A DNA stretch of 64,000 nt from Ferrimonas sediminum (GTDB lineage: Bacteria; Pseudomonadota; Gammaproteobacteria; Enterobacterales; Shewanellaceae), in contig NZ_FNEM01000005.1 in NCBI RefSeq assembly GCF_900100175.1, positions 81,679 through 145,678 of the forward strand, in the 5' to 3' direction. A program made the translations under genes and the position numbers. Below the pieces are notes generated by a model. It was given only the letters and a program-made list of their open reading frames with translations. It did no database searches and had not been told where the DNA came from. Of the stretch, positions 9,507 to 20,797 are shown one piece after another (within the stretch, counting starts at the first letter, position 1; each line of letters begins with the position of its first letter).

Positions 9507-10412
9507 CTATTCGTCGCCTTTCATCCTGTCGGCAAATCGCTGAAATACAGAGGCAACCTTGGGGCTAATCACCATCTGGCAATAAGGCTGACTCTGGTGC
9601 TGCTGATAATACTGCTGATGGCTGAGTTCGGCAGGATAGAAATCATGCCCTTGCTCGATGGCGGTCACAATTGGCTGGGCGAAGGCACCACTGGCCTCGA
9701 GTCGCTGCACATAGTGGCGGACCCGCTCTGCCTGCTCCTCATCCTCGCAAATGACAATGGAGCGGTACTGGGTACCCCGATCGGCTCCCTGGCGATTCAG
9801 GGTGGTTGGGTCGTGGCTGGCAAAAAACAGCTCCAGCAGGGAATCCAGATCCACCACCGCGGGATCGTAGTTTAGCTTTACAACCTCGGCATGGCCGGTT
9901 TCACCGCTGCACACCTGCTGATAGCCGGGGTTGTCGATGCGACCGCCGGCATAGCCACTCACCACGCGGCTGACACCATTGACCCGTTCAAACACCGCTT
10001 CGATGCACCAGAAACACCCGCCTCCCAGCATCAGAGAAGCGACCTGAGCGCCTGGCTCAGGGCTGAACGCCAGACTCAGTGAATTGACGCAGTGGCGTTC
10101 ATTGGCCGGAGTCAACCGCTCTCCCCTGAACACGTGCCCGAGATGACCGCCACACTGGCGGCACAGAATCTCGGTTCGGCGGCCGTCAGCATCGGCCACC
10201 TCGGTCACCGCCTGGGCCAGCGGCGCCTCAAACGATGGCCAGCCACAACCGGCATCGAATTTCGACTCACTGGGGTACAGCGGGGCATCGCAGTTGCGGC
10301 ACCGGTACCAGCCGCGACTGTCGTGATGCAGAAACCGGCCGGAAAACGGCGCTTCGGTGCCTTTATGCTCCAGTACCTGCTTTTCTTCTGCGGTTAGTGG
10401 TCGTCGTGACAT
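9507..10412 (-). CDS. msrBA: Bifunctional peptide-methionine sulfoxide reductase MsrB-MsrA
   Basis: A 301-residue fusion with MsrB first (about 1-118) and MsrA second (about 125-301), the reverse of the usual MsrA-MsrB order. MsrB has two zinc CxxC pairs (C38/C41, C84/C87) and the catalytic Cys in ERHCVNS (C108). MsrA has GGGCFWC with catalytic C133. Together they reduce the R and S epimers of methionine sulfoxide. No signal peptide is seen, so it acts in the cytoplasm. GGAGCA lies upstream of the ATG. Confidence 0.93.
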   Translation of the reverse strand: MSRRPLTAEEKQVLEHKGTEAPFSGRFLHHDSRGWYRCRNCDAPLYPSESKFDAGCGWPSFEAPLAQAVTEVADADGRRTEILCRQCGGHLGHVFRGERLTPANERHCVNSLSLAFSPEPGAQVASLMLGGGCFWCIEAVFERVNGVSRVVSGYAGGRIDNPGYQQVCSGETGHAEVVKLNYDPAVVDLDSLLELFFASHDPTTLNRQGADRGTQYRSIVICEDEEQAERVRHYVQRLEASGAFAQPIVTAIEQGHDFYPAELSHQQYYQQHQSQPYCQMVISPKVASVFQRFADRMKGDE

Positions 10413-10436
10413 ACTTTGCTCCTTAGCCGCGATGCG

Positions 10437-10649
10437 TTAATGAGCTTCGAGTCTCCAACCTGCGCGCTTCATACAGGCGGAAAACCGCGCTTTGAAATCG
10501 GCCTGACTGTCGTCAATGGCGACGTTGCAACGATCTCGATCAGCCATAAATCCCTGATTATCTTTTGTATCATGTACCCAGCTGGCTTCAGGCTGTCCAC
10601 ATCCCGCCAACACAACAATCGTCAGTGTGCCCAAAAGCATTTTTTTCAT
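10437..10649 (-). CDS. Small lipoprotein of unknown function
   Basis: 70 residues from the ATG at 10647-10649 (AAGGAAATAC upstream). The signal peptide MKKMLLGTLTIVVLAGC ends in a LAGC lipobox with acylated Cys at position 17. The mature part has two further Cys (DRCNVAI and FSACMKRAGW) likely to form a disulfide. The pattern RDRC...C-MKRAGW resembles small lipoproteins widespread in gammaproteobacteria but I cannot assign a function. Confidence 0.75.
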   Translation of the reverse strand: MKKMLLGTLTIVVLAGCGQPEASWVHDTKDNQGFMADRDRCNVAIDDSQADFKARFSACMKRAGWRLEAH

Positions 10650-10762
10650 CGTATTTCCTTTATTCGAAATCACTCCCTGAGTGCCTACGATAGCAAACAA
10701 TTCGCTATTGCATCACTCTCGTCGCCATGCCAAACTTCCGGCGCATTTTTACGGAGTCCATT

Positions 10763-11122
10763 ATGTCTACTGAAATCTACAAAGAGTTTCATTTTGAAGC
10801 CGCACACCACCTTCCCAATGTTCCTGAAGGGCACAAGTGCGGCCGGCTGCATGGTCATTCGTTTCTGGTGCGCATCTACATCAGTGGAGAGGTCGACGCA
10901 CACACCGGCTGGATAATGGACTTTGGCGATCTCAAAGCGGCCTTTAAGCCCATCTACGATCGCCTGGATCACTACTACCTGAATGAGATCCCCGGCCTGG
11001 AGAACCCCACCAGCGAAGTGCTGGCCCGGTGGATCTGGAATGAACTCAAACCGACGCTGCCGCAACTGTCGATGGTGGAGATCAAAGAGACCTGCACCTC
11101 CGGATGCCGTTACCGCGGCTAA
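10763..11122 (+). CDS. queD: 6-carboxytetrahydropterin synthase QueD
   Basis: 119 residues from the ATG at 10763 (CGGAGT upstream). It has the PTPS fold signature: zinc His at AAHHLP, the nucleophilic Cys in [11 protein letters not shown] (C26) and zinc His H30/H32, then MDFGDLK, LDHYYLN and the catalytic E in ENPTSE. The enzyme converts dihydroneopterin triphosphate to 6-carboxytetrahydropterin, the second step toward preQ0/queuosine. The C-terminal [11 protein letters not shown] is typical. The gene is alone, with a terminator right after it. Confidence 0.93.
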   Translation: MSTEIYKEFHFEAAHHLPNVPEGHKCGRLHGHSFLVRIYISGEVDAHTGWIMDFGDLKAAFKPIYDRLDHYYLNEIPGLENPTSEVLARWIWNELKPTLPQLSMVEIKETCTSGCRYRG

Positions 11123-11137
11123 GCTCGAATCCCGAAA

Positions 11138-11168
11138 TAAAAAAGCAGCCCTGAGGCTGCTTTTTTAT
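11138..11168. terminator. Bidirectional terminator between queD and cysB
   Basis: AAAAAAGCAGCC-CTGA-GGCTGCTTTTTT: a perfect stem with A-run and T-run, so it works on both strands. Confidence 0.88.
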
Positions 11169-11227
11169 TTTCCAGCCGACAATTCAGACCAGATAAATTT
11201 CGAATGGTTCTCCGCTTTGATTCGGTT

Positions 11228-12223
<996 letters not shown>

Positions 12224-12353
12224 TTAATATCATAAAGTTATAAACCTGATAATTCTAAAACACAAATGGAATATAGCAAAGCCTTATCCGTTAGGATGCA
12301 ACTCTCTGGACAATAGTGTAACATTGAGAAAAATTCTAACTCTTTGCTATTGC

Positions 12354-13112
12354 ATGTCATTTTTTGCCGTTGTCGTCATGGTTGTGATCGCCTTGTTGGT
12401 TATCATCGCCATCAATCTGGTTTATCAGCACCATGAAGCTAAAGAAGCCAATAGGCGGAAAGAGCTGGCTCGTCAGCGTGCCATTATCGAAGAGTCAGAA
12501 GATATCCTTTCCCAGGCCGCTGTGCTGCCGATGAGCAATGCCCTGCTGCAAACCTTGAATCAGCGCATTCTCGATGCCCTTAAAACCGCCAAGCAGATGA
12601 GTCCCGCCAGCAGTGACATGGACTCCCGCATCGCCCAGACCATGGCCCAGCTAAAGGGACTTCAGGACTCGGAAGCCGGGCAGGGGAGCATCGACCTGTT
12701 TCAGTTGCCCAGCAACGAAAAACAGACTCTGGTGCTGATCCAAACCCTGAAAAAGCTCAAGCCGGTGCTGCGCAATGAACACAACAAAGGCCGCATCAAC
12801 GCCGAAGTGTTTACCGACGAAGAGCTGAAGATCGATAAGCTGCAGTTGCGAATCCACATCGAAGTGCTGCTCAACCGGGCCCGCAACCTGGTCAATGCCC
12901 GCCAGTACGGCTCTGCCAAGATGCTGCTGTCGAAGATCACCCTGGCTCTCAACAACCAGGTACTGGCCTCACCGGAGTACCGCACCCGCATGCTGGCGAA
13001 AACCAACGAACTGCTCGACACCATCGAAGGCAGTAAGCAACCGGTTGAGAGCAACAAACCCAAACGCGCCGACGACCTGGACGAACTGTTCCAGCCGAAG
13101 AAAAAGTGGTAA
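12354..13112 (+). CDS. Hypothetical single-pass membrane protein
   Basis: 252 residues if the ATG at 12354 is used; the frame also allows a TTG at 12324, and neither has a clear RBS. One N-terminal TM helix (about 2-24, FFAVVVMVVIALLVIIAI) is followed by a long charged, helical and probably coiled-coil domain (HHEAKEANRRKELARQRAIIEESE and repeated Leu heptads) and a basic tail ending FQPKKKW. I do not recognise the family. It is divergent from cysB with about 150 bases between them. Confidence 0.6.
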   Translation: MSFFAVVVMVVIALLVIIAINLVYQHHEAKEANRRKELARQRAIIEESEDILSQAAVLPMSNALLQTLNQRILDALKTAKQMSPASSDMDSRIAQTMAQLKGLQDSEAGQGSIDLFQLPSNEKQTLVLIQTLKKLKPVLRNEHNKGRINAEVFTDEELKIDKLQLRIHIEVLLNRARNLVNARQYGSAKMLLSKITLALNNQVLASPEYRTRMLAKTNELLDTIEGSKQPVESNKPKRADDLDELFQPKKKW

Positions 13113-13305
13113 TCCCCTTTTACCCAGGCCGGAGCCATCCGGCCTGCTCCCCTGTTTTCCCCTGTCGCTAATCCGCCGGCCATCGGCCTAAGTTCCAATC
13201 TGAGATCCCTGCCGCGAAATTGTTTTCTGGTCAGCCCGTTTGGCTGCTTCTCCATTGTGTCACTCCACCCACGGGAGTAGCATGGCTGTGCCTTCGGGCA
13301 ACTAT

Positions 13306-13443
13306 TCTCAGGGCGGGGTGAAACTCCCCACCGGCGGTAAACTTCCCTACCGGGAGTGAGCCCGCGAGCGCCCATCACATGGTGGGGTCAGCAGATCTGG
13401 TGCAAAACCAGAGCCGACGGTTACAGTCCGGATGAAAGAGGAT
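13306..13443 (+). ncRNA. FMN riboswitch (RFN element) upstream of ribB
   Basis: The conserved RFN blocks are visible in order: TTCTCAGGGCGGGGTGAAA, CCCCACCGGCGGTAA, GAGCCCGCGAGCGC, GGTCAGCAGATCTGGTG, CCAGAGCCGACGGT and CAGTCCGGATGAAAGAG. It is the FMN-binding aptamer that represses riboflavin synthesis genes when FMN is plentiful. It lies in the long leader of ribB, about 140 bases before the start codon. Confidence 0.95.
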
Positions 13444-13581
13444 AAGGGCACCACGCCACAGGCCGGTGTCTCTGCAAGGCCAAGGCCGCATTCGCGCCAG
13501 GCCCGCTTACCTGCGCATTCTGCCTGGGTAACCTCCTATGCCCTGATTCTGGTATCTCATTGTATTATTAAAGGAACTGCC

Positions 13582-14229
13582 ATGAATCAGCCACTACTTG
13601 CCGGCACCGCCGAGCAACGCGTACTCGCCGCCATCAACGCCCTTAAACTGGGCCAGGGCGTGCTTCTGGTCGACGATGAAGATCGGGAGAACGAAGGTGA
13701 CATCATCTACGCCGCCCAATCCATCACCAAAGAGCAGATGGCGCTGCTCATTCGCCACGGCAGCGGCATTGTCTGCCTGTGCCTGACCCACGAACGGGCC
13801 GACGCCCTGGCGCTGCCCCCGATGGTCAACCACAACTCCAGCCAGAACGGCACCGCGTTCACCGTCTCCATCGAAGCCAAGGTTGGCGTCACTACCGGGG
13901 TGTCGGCGGCAGATCGGGTCACCACCATTCGCACCGCGGTGGCCGATCACTGCCGGCCGGATGACCTGGCCCGTCCCGGGCATGTGTTCCCGCTGCGGGC
14001 CCAGCCCGGCGGGGTGCTGAGTCGCCGCGGCCACACCGAAGGCTCGGTGGAACTGATGCAACTGGCCGGGCTCAAGCCTGCCGGTGTCATCTGCGAAGTC
14101 GCCCATGACGACGGCGACATGATGCGCCTGCCTGAGCTGGTGAAATTCGCCAAAGCCCACCAAATGCCGCTACTGAGCATCGAAGACATTGTGCAGCACC
14201 TAACCCTGCAACAGCGTCAAAGTGCGTAA
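13582..14229 (+). CDS. ribB: 3,4-dihydroxy-2-butanone-4-phosphate synthase
   Basis: 215 residues from the ATG at 13582 (AAGGAACTGCC upstream); the frame extends 50 residues upstream into the riboswitch leader and should not be used. The acidic loop [10 protein letters not shown] binds Mg and ribulose 5-phosphate, and RRGHTEGS contributes the catalytic His. It is the stand-alone RibB type (E. coli length 217) without a GTP cyclohydrolase II domain. It makes the four-carbon unit of riboflavin and is under the FMN riboswitch. Confidence 0.95.
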   Translation: MNQPLLAGTAEQRVLAAINALKLGQGVLLVDDEDRENEGDIIYAAQSITKEQMALLIRHGSGIVCLCLTHERADALALPPMVNHNSSQNGTAFTVSIEAKVGVTTGVSAADRVTTIRTAVADHCRPDDLARPGHVFPLRAQPGGVLSRRGHTEGSVELMQLAGLKPAGVICEVAHDDGDMMRLPELVKFAKAHQMPLLSIEDIVQHLTLQQRQSA

Positions 14230-14257
14230 ATTCGCTCTTCAGGACGCTCTAAGCGCA

Positions 14258-14291
14258 TAAAAAAGCCCGCTGTGTGACAGCGGGCTTTTTA
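14258..14291. terminator. Bidirectional terminator between ribB and topA
   Basis: AAAAAAGCCCGCTG-TGTGA-CAGCGGGCTTTTT: strong stem flanked by A-run and T-run between convergent genes. Confidence 0.9.
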
Positions 14292-14312
14292 ATTGGGTCA
14301 GGCTAACCGAAA

Positions 14313-16976
14313 TCAGGCTTTCTTCTTCGCCGCCGGCTTACGCTTTTTCGCCAACTCTTCCACCCACTTACCGTCCACATATTTGGCGGTCCAACCGGTG
14401 GCCTTGCCATCGACTTCGGTGGCGACGTACTGCTCTTTGGTCTTACGACTGAACTTCAGCACCGCCAGATTACCGTCCGGATCCTTGGCCGGCGCTTCGG
14501 TCAGGTAGGTAAACTTCGGAGAGATACGATCTTTGAAACGCACCAGCTCCTCCACCTTCGGCGCCCGGGTCTCGCGACTCTTAGGGAAGGTGCTGGCCGC
14601 CAGGAACAGGCCGGCAGCGCCATCGCGCAGCACGAAGTGGGCATCGGATTTCTCGCAGGCCAGCTCCGGCAACTGTACCGGGTCTTCCTTAGGTGGCGCG
14701 ACTTCGCCGCTTTTCAGCAGCTTGCGAGTGTTTTTGCAGGCCTCGGTGTTGGTGCAGGCGAAGTACTTACCGAAACGGCCGTTCTTCAGCTCCATGTCGG
14801 CACCGCAGCGGTCACACTCGATGATTGGACCGTCATAGCCCTTGATCTTGAAAGTACCCTGCTCGACCTCGTAGCCATCGCAGTTGGGGTTATTACCACA
14901 CACATGCAGCTTACGGGTTTCATCGATTAGGTAGCTGTCCATGGCGGTGCCACAGACGCCACAGCGGCGCTTGCTGCGCAGCGCTTCCGTTTCCATGTCC
15001 TCACCGGACAACACCGCTTCCGCTTCGTCGCCCGGGGTCAGGTTGATGGTGGTCTTGCAGCGCTCCTTCGGCGGCAGATTGTAGCCACTGCACCCCAGGA
15101 ACACCCCGGTGGTGGCGGTACGAATCCCCATAGGGCGCTCGCAGGTCGGGCACGGAATGTCGGTTTGCACCATTTCGTTGCCAACCATGCCGCCCTCTTC
15201 CGCAGGCAATCCGGCATGTTCCAAGCGCTCGGTAAACTCGCCATAGAACTCGTTCAGCACCTGTTTCCAGTCTCGCTGATCGTCGGCAATTTTATCCAGC
15301 GTCTGCTCCATGCCGGCGGTAAAGTCGTAGTTGAGCAGGTTTTCGAAGTTCCCCACCAGGCGATCGGTCACGATCTCGCCCATCTTTTCGGCAAAGAAAC
15401 GGCGGTTTTCCACCTTGACGTAACCACGGTCGACAATGGTCGAGATGATGGAGGCGTAGGTAGACGGGCGGCCAATGCCCCGCTTTTCCAGCTCTTTCAC
15501 CAGCGATGCTTCATTGAAGCGGGCCGGTGGCTTGGTGAAGTGCTGCTTGGGATCCAGCAGCTTCAGACTCAGGCTGTCGCCAACCTTGACCGGCGGCAGG
15601 ATCAGATCCTCTTCCCCCTTCCGGCGCAGAGGCGGCTGCACCCGGGTCCAGCCATCGAAGCGCATGATGCGACCTTTGGCCTTGAGTTCATACTCATCGG
15701 CCACCACGGTCAGGGTGGTCGAGTCGTACTTGGCCTCGGTCATCTGACAGGCAACAAACTGACGCCAAATCAGGTCATACAGTCGCTCGGCATCGCGCTC
15801 CATCCCCTTAAGGCTGTCGGCTTTAACGGTAACGTCAGAGGGACGAATCGCTTCGTGCGCTTCCTGGGCGCCCTCTTTGCTGCCATAGGTTTTCGGGGCG
15901 TCAGGCAGGTACTCGCTGCCGTACCACTCGGTCACATAGTCACGACAGTTGGCCACCGCTTCCTTGCTGAGGTTGGTGGAGTCGGTACGCATGTAGGTGA
16001 TGTAACCGGCTTCATACAGGCGCTGGGCCAGGGTCATGGTCTTCTTCACCCCAAAGCCCAGACGGGTGCTCGCCGCCTGCTGCAGGGTCGAGGTGATGAA
16101 CGGCGCCTGAGGTTTGCTCTTGCTCGGCTTATCTTCCCGACCACTGACGGTGTAGGAGGCCGAGGTCAGGGTCGCAACCGCCGCATTGGCCTGCGCTTCG
16201 TTGGTCAGTGCCAACTTGTCACCCTGATAGCGGCTCACCTGCATCCGCAGGGCGTCGCTGGAAGCGCAGCTCAGATCGGCGTGCAGATCCCAGAACTCCT
16301 CCGGTACAAAGGCGCGAATCTCCCGCTCACGTTCCACCAGCAAGCGCACCGCAACTGACTGCACCCGGCCGGCGGAAAGACCGCGGCCAATCTTCTTCCA
16401 CAGCAGCGGCGAGACCATAAAGCCCACCACCCGGTCGAGGAACCGGCGGGCCTGCTGGGCGTTCACACGGGCCTGATTCAGCTCCAATGGATTGGAGAAG
16501 GCGTCTTTGATGGCACTTTTGGTGATCTCGTTAAACACCACCCGGCGATAACGCTCGTCATCGCCGCCGATCACCTGCTGCAGGTGCCAGGCGATGGCTT
16601 CCCCTTCGCGGTCCAAATCCGTTGCGAGATAGACGTGGTCCGCCTTGGCAGCCAGAGTTTGCAACTCCTTGACCACCTTTTCTTTGCCAGGCAACACCTG
16701 GTAGTTGGCTTTCCAGTCGTGCTCGGGATCGATGCCCATGCGGGCAATCAAGCCCTGATATTCACGATTACGCTTGTATTCTGCCTTCTCTTCGGGCGAC
16801 ATCTTTCGTACTTCGGCAGCGGGCTTGGCCGGCACTGACGAGGTCGATTGACTGGCGGAAGTCGGAAGATCACGAATGTGGCCCACCGACGACTTTACGA
16901 TGAAGTCGTTGCCGAGATATTTGTTAATGGTTTTCGCCTTGGCGGGCGACTCCACAATTACCAGTGATTTAGCCAT
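14313..16976 (-). CDS. topA: DNA topoisomerase I
   Basis: 887 residues from the ATG at 16974-16976 ([21 protein letters not shown]). The TOPRIM domain is followed by the type IA core with the active-site Tyr in [13 protein letters not shown], then C-terminal zinc-ribbon repeats with Cys quartets (CPTC...CSGY...C, CGVC...CGNNPNC, CDRC...CTNTEAC) and a basic Lys-rich end. It relaxes negative supercoils. The length is close to E. coli TopA (865). An upstream in-frame TTG/ATG extension of 9 residues lacks conservation. Confidence 0.96.
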   Translation of the reverse strand: MAKSLVIVESPAKAKTINKYLGNDFIVKSSVGHIRDLPTSASQSTSSVPAKPAAEVRKMSPEEKAEYKRNREYQGLIARMGIDPEHDWKANYQVLPGKEKVVKELQTLAAKADHVYLATDLDREGEAIAWHLQQVIGGDDERYRRVVFNEITKSAIKDAFSNPLELNQARVNAQQARRFLDRVVGFMVSPLLWKKIGRGLSAGRVQSVAVRLLVEREREIRAFVPEEFWDLHADLSCASSDALRMQVSRYQGDKLALTNEAQANAAVATLTSASYTVSGREDKPSKSKPQAPFITSTLQQAASTRLGFGVKKTMTLAQRLYEAGYITYMRTDSTNLSKEAVANCRDYVTEWYGSEYLPDAPKTYGSKEGAQEAHEAIRPSDVTVKADSLKGMERDAERLYDLIWRQFVACQMTEAKYDSTTLTVVADEYELKAKGRIMRFDGWTRVQPPLRRKGEEDLILPPVKVGDSLSLKLLDPKQHFTKPPARFNEASLVKELEKRGIGRPSTYASIISTIVDRGYVKVENRRFFAEKMGEIVTDRLVGNFENLLNYDFTAGMEQTLDKIADDQRDWKQVLNEFYGEFTERLEHAGLPAEEGGMVGNEMVQTDIPCPTCERPMGIRTATTGVFLGCSGYNLPPKERCKTTINLTPGDEAEAVLSGEDMETEALRSKRRCGVCGTAMDSYLIDETRKLHVCGNNPNCDGYEVEQGTFKIKGYDGPIIECDRCGADMELKNGRFGKYFACTNTEACKNTRKLLKSGEVAPPKEDPVQLPELACEKSDAHFVLRDGAAGLFLAASTFPKSRETRAPKVEELVRFKDRISPKFTYLTEAPAKDPDGNLAVLKFSRKTKEQYVATEVDGKATGWTAKYVDGKWVEELAKKRKPAAKKKA

Positions 16977-17318
16977 GACGGAGGAATAGGCACCTGTTAA
17001 CAAGCTGATTCAAATAAAGTGGCTCCATATATAGAGGGAACATCCGCCAGTTTCAAGCTTTGCCCCGCTTTCAAGCCACTAGTTAGTCGATTTTTGTCCA
17101 ACAACTTTTTTTTGGACTAAAAACGCACCTAAAAAAATTACTAATGCAATGCCGCGCTTAACGCAAGTAATAGTTATGCAATTGTAAACGCCAGTGCCAA
17201 TTTTTCCCCTTGTCCATCACAGTTTCCTCTTTATACTGTTGACTTCCCGATCCCGGACCGCTTGCCGGTTTTCCCATCGGATTCAGGACCTCAACTATAA
17301 ATAGAATAAGGAATTTTC
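16977..17318. other. Divergent topA/astB promoter region
   Basis: About 340 bases, AT-richer than the flanking genes, holding both promoters. A TATACT hexamer lies at about 17233-17238, but I cannot fix a -35 box with confidence. I looked for ArgR boxes upstream of astB and saw only weak AT-rich half-matches around 17165-17190. Confidence 0.4.
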
Positions 17319-18659
17319 ATGCGTGCATTTGAAGCCAACTTCGATGGCCTGGTAGGCCCGACCCATAATTACGCCGGTCTCTCTTTTGGCAATGTGGCTT
17401 CCCAATCCAACGCCCAGGCGGTTTCAAATCCGAAAGCGGCCGCCCTGCAGGGGTTAGAAAAAATGTGGTCCGTTAAGCAGCTTGGTCTGCCCCAGGGGGT
17501 GCTGGCGCCCCAGCAGCGCCCGGATATCCATACCCTGAAAACCCTGGGTTTTTCCGGCAGTGACGGTCAGATACTGCAGCGGGCCTACGACACCGCGCCG
17601 CACCTGCTGATGGCCTGCTACTCCGCTTCCAGCATGTGGACCGCCAATGCCGCCACCGTCTCCCCCAGTGCCGACAGCGCCGATCACAAGGTGCATTTCA
17701 CCCCCGCCAACCTGGTCAACAAGTTCCACCGGGCCATCGAGCACCCGGTCACCGGCCGTATTCTGCAGGCGACCTTTGCTGATCCCGCCCATTTCCGCCA
17801 TCACGCCGCCCTCCCCGCCCACGACATGTTCGGCGATGAGGGAGCGGCCAACCATACCCGTCTGTGCCGTGACTATGGCCAATCTGGGGTGCAGCTGTTT
17901 GTCTATGGTCAGCACGGCTCGGATCCCAGCCAGCCCAAGCCGCAGCGCTACCCGGCCCGGCAAACGCTGGAAGCCAGTCAAGCCGTAGCCCGCCTGCACC
18001 AGTTGGACGCTGCCCGGACCGTCTACCTGCAACAAAACCCCGATGTCATTGATCAGGGGGTGTTCCACAACGACGTCATCGCCGTCGGCAACCAGAACGT
18101 GCTGTTCTATCACGAGCAGGCTTTCCTCGACACCGAGGCAAAACTGGCAGAGATTCAAGACAAGTTCGGTGACAACAAGCTGCATTTCATCAGAGTCGGC
18201 ACCGAGCAGGTCAGCATCGACAGCGCGGTGCGCAGCTACCTGTTCAACACCCAGATTCTGACCCTGCCCAGTGGCGAGATGGTGATTGTGGCTCCGACAG
18301 AGTGCCAGGACAACACCCAGGTTAATCAGTATCTGCAATCCCTGGTTGCCGCCGCCAACCCCATTAGCAACGTGCTGTTCTACAACGTTAAGCAAAGCAT
18401 GCAAAACGGCGGTGGCCCCGCCTGTCTGCGCCTGCGGGTGGCATTGACTGAAACGGAACTGGCGGCTGTGAATCAGGCTACCCTGCTGGATGCAGCGCAG
18501 CATCAGGCCTTGCGAGACTGGATCAACGGCCACTACCGCGATCAGCTGACACTGGACGACCTGCGGGATCCGGCGCTGTTGAATGAATCACTGACCGCGC
18601 TGGACCACCTGACCCAGATTCTGAAGCTGGGCAGCGTCTACCCCTTCCAGCGCAACTAA
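17319..18659 (+). CDS. astB: N-succinylarginine dihydrolase
   Basis: 446 residues beginning [21 protein letters not shown], the characteristic AstB start; the catalytic Cys lies in [12 protein letters not shown] near residue 370. The enzyme cleaves succinylarginine to succinylornithine, two NH3 and CO2 in the AST arginine catabolic pathway. The other ast genes (A, C, D) are not adjacent, so this is a stand-alone astB. An AATAAGGAATTTTC RBS precedes the ATG. Confidence 0.95.
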   Translation: MRAFEANFDGLVGPTHNYAGLSFGNVASQSNAQAVSNPKAAALQGLEKMWSVKQLGLPQGVLAPQQRPDIHTLKTLGFSGSDGQILQRAYDTAPHLLMACYSASSMWTANAATVSPSADSADHKVHFTPANLVNKFHRAIEHPVTGRILQATFADPAHFRHHAALPAHDMFGDEGAANHTRLCRDYGQSGVQLFVYGQHGSDPSQPKPQRYPARQTLEASQAVARLHQLDAARTVYLQQNPDVIDQGVFHNDVIAVGNQNVLFYHEQAFLDTEAKLAEIQDKFGDNKLHFIRVGTEQVSIDSAVRSYLFNTQILTLPSGEMVIVAPTECQDNTQVNQYLQSLVAAANPISNVLFYNVKQSMQNGGGPACLRLRVALTETELAAVNQATLLDAAQHQALRDWINGHYRDQLTLDDLRDPALLNESLTALDHLTQILKLGSVYPFQRN

Positions 18660-18673
18660 GCCCGTTCAGACAC

Positions 18674-18711
18674 AAAAAAGCGGCTGTGGAAAACCCACAG
18701 CCGCTTTTTTT
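18674..18711. terminator. Bidirectional terminator between astB and the DUF3360 gene
   Basis: AAAAAAGCGGCTGTGG-AAAA-CCCACAGCCGCTTTTTTT: long stem with A- and T-runs between convergent genes. Confidence 0.9.
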
Positions 18712-18722
18712 AATGCGCCGAT

Positions 18723-20171
18723 TTACAGAATGGCCGGAATACCAGGCAACTGTCCCACCAGTGCCAAAGAGCCCACACAGACGATAAAGGCGATAAGCGG
18801 AATCACCACCCGATCCGCAAAGGACAAGGACGCACTGCGCTTCTTGTCGCCAATCAGGCCCATGTTATCCAGCAGCATGGTCAGTGCCCAGCCGAAGACC
18901 GGATTCACGAAGGCACAGGAGAATATGCACACACCGGCGCTCTGGGCGCTCTGGTTATCACGAACCATCTGCATGCCCGCTTCCAGCAGCGGCAGGAAAA
19001 CCCCCACCAACAGAGCCACACGCAATACCGGCTCCCACATAGCCAGATCCATTGGGTAACCCAACACCGCAGCCAGTACGCACATCACACCGGTGAGCAG
19101 GGCGCCACCGGGAATCGGACGCTTGGCGATGGCAGCCGGAATCATGTAGGTTCCCCAGGAAGAGGCCAGGTTACCGCCGCCGAGGATTGAGCCGACAATC
19201 TGACGAATGGAGCAGACGGTCATGGTATCGTCGACGTTCATCAGTACCCCTTTGGCTTTCTTGGGGTAGTTCAGTTCCTGGAACACACGGTGACCGAGGA
19301 AATCCGGAGACCACATGGCCACCGCCAGAATGGCAAACGGGATCACCGCGATAAAGTGGTTCAGATCCGGCCAGCCCAGCTGCCAACCCGTAGTTTCTCC
19401 CCACCAGAAGGTCGGGCTCATTGGCGGCAGGCCAGGTTCGGTGACAAACTCAAACGGCGTACCCATGGCATAGGCCACCACACCGGCAAGTAAAGAGCAC
19501 AGGGGAATCGCCAGCCAGCGTTTCTGTACCCGGGCCAGGTAGGCATAAATCACCACGGTCGCAAAGATCACGCCAAAGGACACAAAGCCCATGCCGATCC
19601 CTTCCGACCACAACTCCAGTTTGCCAATCTGGCCAATCAAGCCCACGGCCCCCAGGTAGATCAGCAACCCACCCCGGACCCCCTCTCCGCTGAGGGTCAC
19701 CAATTTAGAGCCCCCTTTACTGAAACTGAGTAGCAGGCCGAACACGCCCACCATGATCCCCAGCGCCAACGGGTGTCCCCCGGCCGCCGCGATCAACGGA
19801 ATCAGAGGAATCATCGGTCCGTGGGTACCGGCGAGGTTGGTGTTGGGGTTAAGCAGTGCCGAGAAAACCACCGCAAACAGCACGCCGGCGATCAGCAACT
19901 CGTAGCGCACGTTTTCAGCGACAAACTCCGCCGACAAGCCAAACTGGCTGGCGAAGGCCGCCGCCATGGCGGTAACCATCACCACCTTGCCAATGGTGGC
20001 CGCCAGGGCAGGCACCAGGTCTTCCAGCTCAATGCCGAAGTCCCGGAAAGGGAGGTGCAGGCGCCAGCGCCTGAAATTCATAATACTCAGCTCGTTTTCC
20101 AGATAGCTGTCTCTGGATTCAAACTCACTGGCGGGCTTTCGCCGCTGTTGATAGGAGGATTGCGTTGACAT
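18723..20171 (-). CDS. DUF3360 family polytopic membrane protein, probable anion/solute transporter
   Basis: 482 residues with a roughly 60-residue soluble N-terminus and about 12 hydrophobic helices. Motifs such as NTNLAGTHGPMIPLIP, GIMVGVFGLLL and SGEGVRGGLLIYLGAVG are those of DUF3360, a family whose helix pattern resembles SulP/nucleobase-ascorbate transporters. The transported substrate is unknown. The gene is monocistronic, with a 400-base upstream region of unknown control. Confidence 0.75.
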   Translation of the reverse strand: MSTQSSYQQRRKPASEFESRDSYLENELSIMNFRRWRLHLPFRDFGIELEDLVPALAATIGKVVMVTAMAAAFASQFGLSAEFVAENVRYELLIAGVLFAVVFSALLNPNTNLAGTHGPMIPLIPLIAAAGGHPLALGIMVGVFGLLLSFSKGGSKLVTLSGEGVRGGLLIYLGAVGLIGQIGKLELWSEGIGMGFVSFGVIFATVVIYAYLARVQKRWLAIPLCSLLAGVVAYAMGTPFEFVTEPGLPPMSPTFWWGETTGWQLGWPDLNHFIAVIPFAILAVAMWSPDFLGHRVFQELNYPKKAKGVLMNVDDTMTVCSIRQIVGSILGGGNLASSWGTYMIPAAIAKRPIPGGALLTGVMCVLAAVLGYPMDLAMWEPVLRVALLVGVFLPLLEAGMQMVRDNQSAQSAGVCIFSCAFVNPVFGWALTMLLDNMGLIGDKKRSASLSFADRVVIPLIAFIVCVGSLALVGQLPGIPAIL

Positions 20172-20590
20172 CGATAACCCCTGCGGTTAATTCAACATTG
20201 CCGAAACAGACACTCACGCAATTTCAACATGAAGCCTGCATTTCGTTTTCGTTATCGGCGAATTCTATGTAGGCAAATTCTGCAAATCAAACCCTGCAAA
20301 ACCCTCCCAAACGCCGGAAAATCTCCATCCCTGTCATGCTTCGAAAGCAAGAAAAACAACAACAAACAAAAATTTATCCTTTTTATTCATAGTGTTACAT
20401 GGCGCTAAAGTCATGCATAAAGAAATGTTTGCAACCCATACAGAAAAACAATAATGAACGGTATATCAGTGAATTACACCTTCTCGATATGGCTGGATTA
20501 TTACGCGAATAAATTTCAACTGCGGCACCAGTCACACCCACCCAGGAAGCGTGACCGCGCGCACACCAAGGCAATTATAGGAGGAATTTA
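20172..20590. other. Intergenic region upstream of the DUF3360 gene and a small ORF
   Basis: About 420 bases, AT-rich in 20330-20520. An inverted pair GTCAC...GTGAC (about 20530-20554) precedes the small ORF. No RNA gene is recognised. Confidence 0.4.
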
Positions 20591-20686
20591 ATGGTTGCTA
20601 ATTCCACCGACAAGCTGGACTTTCGTGATCGAGCTTCACCATGGGGAATTTTTCTGACGCGGATCACAAAAGAAAACATTGGTTAA
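20591..20686 (+). pseudogene. 31-residue ORF with a strong RBS, possibly a truncated gene start
   Basis: ATG at 20591 is preceded by TAGGAGGAATTTA, a near-perfect Shine-Dalgarno sequence with ideal spacing, and the frame stops at 20684-20686. The product begins MVANSTDKLDFRDRASPWGI and continues FLTRITKENIG, which reads like the cytoplasmic N-terminus of a larger (perhaps transport) protein rather than a leader peptide. No continuation is seen in any frame downstream. It may be a decayed gene remnant or a genuine microprotein; I cannot tell which. Confidence 0.4.
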
Positions 20687-20749
20687 CATATGTGCTGCCA
20701 CAGAATAGTGACACTCTCGCCTTCGGTGGCTGGCGATGATCAGCACCAA

Positions 20750-20777
20750 CAAAAACGCCCGGCAAATGCCGGGCGTT
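20750..20777 (-). terminator. Terminator of the dapA-bamC operon
   Basis: On the minus strand AACGCCCGGC-ATTT-GCCGGGCGTT is followed by TTT, 20 bases after the bamC stop. Confidence 0.8.
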
Positions 20778-20797
20778 GAGAGTTCGATGCCACAGGG

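Noticed and set aside
17163-17190. ArgR box upstream of astB
   Set aside because: Only loosely AT-rich with poor half-sites; not distinguishable from background.
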